Below are positions 48,612 to 51,426 of a DNA stretch of 51,426 bases, piece after piece. Position numbers and translations under genes: made by a program. Positions within the stretch are counted from its first letter, which is position 1. Each line of letters begins with the position of its first letter. This DNA comes from Gemmatimonadota bacterium (GTDB taxonomy: Bacteria > Gemmatimonadota > Gemmatimonadetes > Gemmatimonadales > GWC2-71-9): positions 1 through 51,426 of the forward strand of contig QHUM01000041.1 of NCBI GenBank assembly GCA_003222135.1. The letters run 5' to 3'. Under the pieces are notes generated by a model. That model worked only from the letters and a program-made list of their open reading frames with translations, did no database searches and was not told the origin of the DNA.

Positions 48612-49826
48612 TTACTCGTACCGCAGCGCCACGATCGGATCGAGCGCCGCCGCCCGCCGCGCGGGCCAGATGCCGAAGAACAGGCCCACGGCCGCGCTGA
48701 ACACGAACGCCAGCAGGATCGCGAGCGGCGAGATCAGGGTATTCCAGTGCGCCAGCTGCGACAACACGATGGCGCCGAGCGAGCCGAGCAGCACGCCGAT
48801 CAGCCCTCCGGCCAGGCACAACACCAGGGCCTCGACCAGGAACTGGAACAGGATGTTGAACCGCGTGGCGCCGAGCGCCTTGCGGACGCCGATCTCACGG
48901 GTGCGCTCGGTGACCGACACCAGCATGATGTTCATGATGCCGATGCCGCCCACGAGCAGGCTCACCGCGGCGATGCCGGCGAGCAGGTACTTGAAGGTCT
49001 CCGTGGTCTGCTGGAACGTGGCCAGAATGTCCGTCTGATTGCGGATCTGGAAGTCGTCGTCCTGGCCCGGACGGATCTTGTGCTGGCGCCGCAGCACCCG
49101 CTCGATCTCGATCATCGCCAGGTTCATGGAATTCAAGTCGGCCGCCTGAACGGTGATGCTGCGCAGCCGGTCCGTGCCGATGACGCGGTAGCGGGCGGTC
49201 TGGAGGGGAATGAGGATCTGCTCGTCGGGGTTGAAGAACGACCCTTGCGAGCCCTTCTCCGAGAGCACACCGATGATCTCGAACGAGATGCCCCGGATCA
49301 GGATTTCCTGACCGACCATCGCGTCGCGGTTCGAGTTGAGCATCTGCGGGATCGCCGCTCCGACGACGGCGACGCGGCGCCGCGCCGCGTCGTCGCCGGC
49401 CGTGAACATGCGGCCGGCCGGGACGCTGTAGGCGTGGACCGTCACGTAGGCGGGCGTCGTACCCACGATGTTCACGTTGACGTTCTGGTTGGCCTGCTGG
49501 ACCTGGAGGTTGGCGCTCAGCTCGGGCACGACGGCGGCGACGTAGCGGGCGTTATTGGCGAGCGCGGTGTCGTCGTCCAACGTGAGGCTGACGCGCGAGC
49601 CGCTCGCGACGCCGCGCATGAAGCTCTGGCCGGGGTACACGCTGAGGAGCGTCGGCCCGAGCGACTGGATCCGGTCCTGCACCGATTTCTGCGCTCCCGA
49701 CCCCAACGCGACCATCGTGATCACGGCGCCCACGCCGATGATGATGCCCAGCATGGTGAGCAGCGAGCGCAGCTTGTTCGCCCGCAGGGCCTCCAGGGCC
49801 ACCACGATGATCTCGCCCAGCAGCAT
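48612..49826 (-). CDS. MacB-like ABC transporter permease
   Basis: The 404-residue protein has the FtsX/MacB layout: one N-terminal helix (about 22-45), a large periplasmic MacB_PCD domain (about 50-270), and three C-terminal helices (about 285-395). The conserved motif LVGGIGIMNIMLVSVTERTR, followed by EIGVRKALGA, is complete. No ATPase domain is fused, so a separate ATPase is needed and is not seen in this window. It starts two bases after the adaptor gene, so the two adaptors and this permease form one tripartite exporter operon, probably for peptides, macrolides or lipoproteins. Confidence 0.93.
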   Translation of the reverse strand: MLLGEIIVVALEALRANKLRSLLTMLGIIIGVGAVITMVALGSGAQKSVQDRIQSLGPTLLSVYPGQSFMRGVASGSRVSLTLDDDTALANNARYVAAVVPELSANLQVQQANQNVNVNIVGTTPAYVTVHAYSVPAGRMFTAGDDAARRRVAVVGAAIPQMLNSNRDAMVGQEILIRGISFEIIGVLSEKGSQGSFFNPDEQILIPLQTARYRVIGTDRLRSITVQAADLNSMNLAMIEIERVLRRQHKIRPGQDDDFQIRNQTDILATFQQTTETFKYLLAGIAAVSLLVGGIGIMNIMLVSVTERTREIGVRKALGATRFNILFQFLVEALVLCLAGGLIGVLLGSLGAIVLSQLAHWNTLISPLAILLAFVFSAAVGLFFGIWPARRAAALDPIVALRYE

Positions 49827-49828
49827 CG

Positions 49829-51118
49829 TTACCTCGTCGCCCCGCTCGATAGCACGAGCACCGTGTCACCTTCGGTTACGCCGCCCGTCACCTCGATGTA
49901 GTCCTGATCGGTGAGGCCCGTCTGGATCGGGACCGGCGCGATCTTGCCGCTCCGCCGCGTGAACACGATGTAGCTGCCGCTGGCGCCGCCGGCCGCCGGC
50001 CCGCCGGGGAGGGTAATCGTGCGGCCGTCGCGCGTCGTGAACGGCGCGCCCCCCTTCGGCGGCTCCGCCGCGTGCAGCTTGCCGCCGTCGCTCACGGCGG
50101 TGTCCGCGCCGGCCCGTGGCCCCGCGGTCGCCGGGGCGGCGGCCAGCTCGCGCTGGACGATCGTGGAATCGAGGCCGAGTACCTTCGCCGCCGAGCCGAC
50201 GTCGCGCGGGGTGCGGAGCGCGGCGTTCGGCACGGCCAGCACCCCCTGGCGCTGTCCGATGTGGATTTCCACTTCGGTGTTCATCCCCGGCTTGAGCAGG
50301 TGGTCGGGGTTCGAGATGTTCACGTCGACCGGGAACATGGTGACGTTCTGCGTCACCTGTGCCTGGGGCTCGATCTTCAGGACGCGGCCGTCGAACCGCC
50401 GGTTCGGGTAGGCGTCGACCGTGATCGTCACCGGCAAGCCGGCCCGCACTTTGCCGACGTCGGTCTCATCCACGAGCGCCGAGACCTGCACCGTATCGAG
50501 GTTCGCCATCTTCAGGATGACCGTGCCGCCGGCGACGTCGTTGGTCGGGCTCGAGATTACCGTGCCGAGCACGGCATCGAGCTCGAGCACCGTGCCGGTG
50601 ATCGGCGCCCGGACTTGGGTGTCTTCCATCGCGTCCCTGGCGGTCTGCAGGTTCGCCTGGGCCGTGGCGACGGCCGCCTTGGCCGTCGCGTAGGAGAGCT
50701 TGGCGGCCTCGTAGTCGCTCTCGGTGATGGACTTGCTCTGGTAGAGTGCGTCGCTGCGCTTGAGCTGCGCGGTCGCATTCTCGAGCTGTGCCTCGGCCAC
50801 GTTGAGGTTCGCCTGGGCCTGCGTCAGGTTGTTTTGCGGGATGCGCGGGTCGATCTTCGCCAGCAGCGTACCCTTCCGGACCTCGTCCCCGGTCTGGACC
50901 GGCATCTGGAGGATCTCCCCGGAGGCCTTCGATTTCACGCTCAAGGTCAGGATCGGCTGAATCGCGCCGGAGGCGGTGGCGGTGACGACGATGTCGCGGC
51001 GCGCGACCGGAACCAGAGAGTACGGCGGTGCCGACTCCGCCTTGGTGCAGGCGGCGATGGCGACGAGCGCGAACACCAGCGCGGCCGCGCGATATCGTAT
51101 CACGATCCGTCTCGTCAT
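49829..51118 (-). CDS. HlyD/MacA-family periplasmic adaptor
   Basis: The 429-residue protein has a lipoprotein signal (FALVAIAAC, Cys 24). The MacA/RND adaptor layout follows: a lipoyl half-motif (VKSKASGEILQMPVQTGDEV), a helical hairpin (about 95-165), the second half-motif (VRAPITGTVLELD), and beta-barrel and membrane-proximal domains (GLTDQDYIEVTGGVTEGDTV). An Ala/Gly/Pro-rich insert (about 330-385) is unusual for the family. Start ATG 51118 overlaps the upstream adaptor stop as ATGA. It should link the MacB-like permease to an outer-membrane channel. Confidence 0.93.
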   Translation of the reverse strand: MTRRIVIRYRAAALVFALVAIAACTKAESAPPYSLVPVARRDIVVTATASGAIQPILTLSVKSKASGEILQMPVQTGDEVRKGTLLAKIDPRIPQNNLTQAQANLNVAEAQLENATAQLKRSDALYQSKSITESDYEAAKLSYATAKAAVATAQANLQTARDAMEDTQVRAPITGTVLELDAVLGTVISSPTNDVAGGTVILKMANLDTVQVSALVDETDVGKVRAGLPVTITVDAYPNRRFDGRVLKIEPQAQVTQNVTMFPVDVNISNPDHLLKPGMNTEVEIHIGQRQGVLAVPNAALRTPRDVGSAAKVLGLDSTIVQRELAAAPATAGPRAGADTAVSDGGKLHAAEPPKGGAPFTTRDGRTITLPGGPAAGGASGSYIVFTRRSGKIAPVPIQTGLTDQDYIEVTGGVTEGDTVLVLSSGATR

Positions 51119-51426
51119 CTCGCCGGTGTGCCTTGTTGCTGCTGTTGTCGCAGCCCCGGCAGCCCGCCCCCGGTGACGTTCTGGAAGCGCTGGCGGAACT
51201 GCTGCTGCGCCTGCACGAGGGACGCGCTCGGCAGCACGAGAACGGTGTCCTGCTCCGTCAAGCCGCTCGTCACCTCGATGTAGTCCTGATCGGTGAGCCC
51301 GGTCTTGATCGCCACCGGCACGAGCTGCCCGTGGCGCAGGACGAAGACGATGAAGTTGCTGCCGAGCTCGCCCCGTGCTCCCCGGCCCCCCCGTCCCCCC
51401 CCCCCCCCCGCCCCCCCCCCCCCCCC
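51115..51426 (-). CDS. Second HlyD-family adaptor, only the C-terminus is inside the window
   Basis: About 103 residues are visible and the frame is open to the end of the window. The C-terminal domain (VPVAIKTGLTDQDYIEVTSG) is nearly the same as in the next gene, so these are tandem paralogues. The protein ends in a Gln-rich tail (LRQQQQQGTPAR). Bases 51385-51426 are almost all C and encode poly-Gly in frame, matching a Gly-rich linker at the same place in the paralogue. Its stop overlaps the next start as ATGA. Confidence 0.85.
   Translation of the reverse strand, partial: GGGGGAGGGGGRGGRGARGELGSNFIVFVLRHGQLVPVAIKTGLTDQDYIEVTSGLTEQDTVLVLPSASLVQAQQQFRQRFQNVTGGGLPGLRQQQQQGTPAR

Noticed and set aside
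1..51426. tRNA, rRNA, CRISPR arrays, transposases, phage or plasmid origin
   Set aside because: I saw no cloverleaf-like genes, no regularly spaced direct repeats with unique spacers, and no transposase, integrase or replication protein.

Overview
The window is 51.4 kb of very GC-rich, gene-dense bacterial chromosome with no tRNA, rRNA, CRISPR array, insertion sequence or phage gene that I can see. Gene content suggests a soil or aquatic Gemmatimonadota-type bacterium: many secreted metallo- and serine peptidases (M14, M19, two M16, S9, M1, M55), a DUF5916 outer-membrane protein, MacA/MacB-type exporters, PadR and winged-helix regulators, and operons in which stop and start codons overlap as ATGA or GTGA. 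The phylum is an inference from gene types and not from a marker gene. No stretch over 300 bases lacks a gene.

Layout. 1-6.9 kb: the end of a PDZ protein, an M14 carboxypeptidase, a hybrid sensor kinase coupled to a heme-oxygenase-fold (CADD/TenA-like) enzyme, and a PadR repressor with a palindromic operator. 6.9-10.9 kb: a three-subunit molybdenum hydroxylase resembling 4-hydroxybenzoyl-CoA reductase. 11-12.2 kb: a secreted M19 dipeptidase. 12.2-17.4 kb: a signalling and polysaccharide locus with an Hpt-linker-receiver protein split by a frameshift in a G9 run, a HEAT-repeat membrane protein and a processive family 2 glycosyltransferase, followed by a zinc-ribbon/YciI fusion and a degenerate HD-GYP membrane protein. 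17.5-24.4 kb: an M16 peptidase pair, a membrane TPR protein, a FabH-like synthase, a small protein and an S9 peptidase. 24.4-28.1 kb: PhzF, EamA transporter and M1 peptidase. 28.2-31.2 kb: a small membrane protein, a winged-helix regulator, an N-terminally truncated cis-prenyltransferase and a DUF4173 membrane protein under one clear promoter and palindrome.

31.3-36.4 kb: M55 D-aminopeptidase, a membrane PHP phosphoesterase, a small envelope protein/DinB/51-aa basic protein operon, and a SufR-like regulator divergent from an FAD-dependent ferredoxin reductase. 36.5-42 kb: a redox block with a di-heme cytochrome, a Tat-exported molybdopterin oxidoreductase with a cytochrome b partner, a thioredoxin-fold lipoprotein, an adenosine-deaminase-like amidohydrolase and a cytochrome c fused to a barrel-like domain. 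42-46.1 kb: LysR, an excisionase-HTH/MEDS regulator, a pseudo-receiver LuxR regulator and a chemoreceptor. 46.2-51.4 kb: DUF5916 barrel protein, MacB-like permease and two tandem HlyD-family adaptors, the last running off the window in a poly-G (poly-Gly) tract.

The most unusual structure is not a gene. Short tandem repeats with a unit of 7 or 8 bases recur at about ten places. At several of them the repeats form the two arms of an inverted repeat, either around the signal-peptide codons of secreted peptidases or at gene ends.
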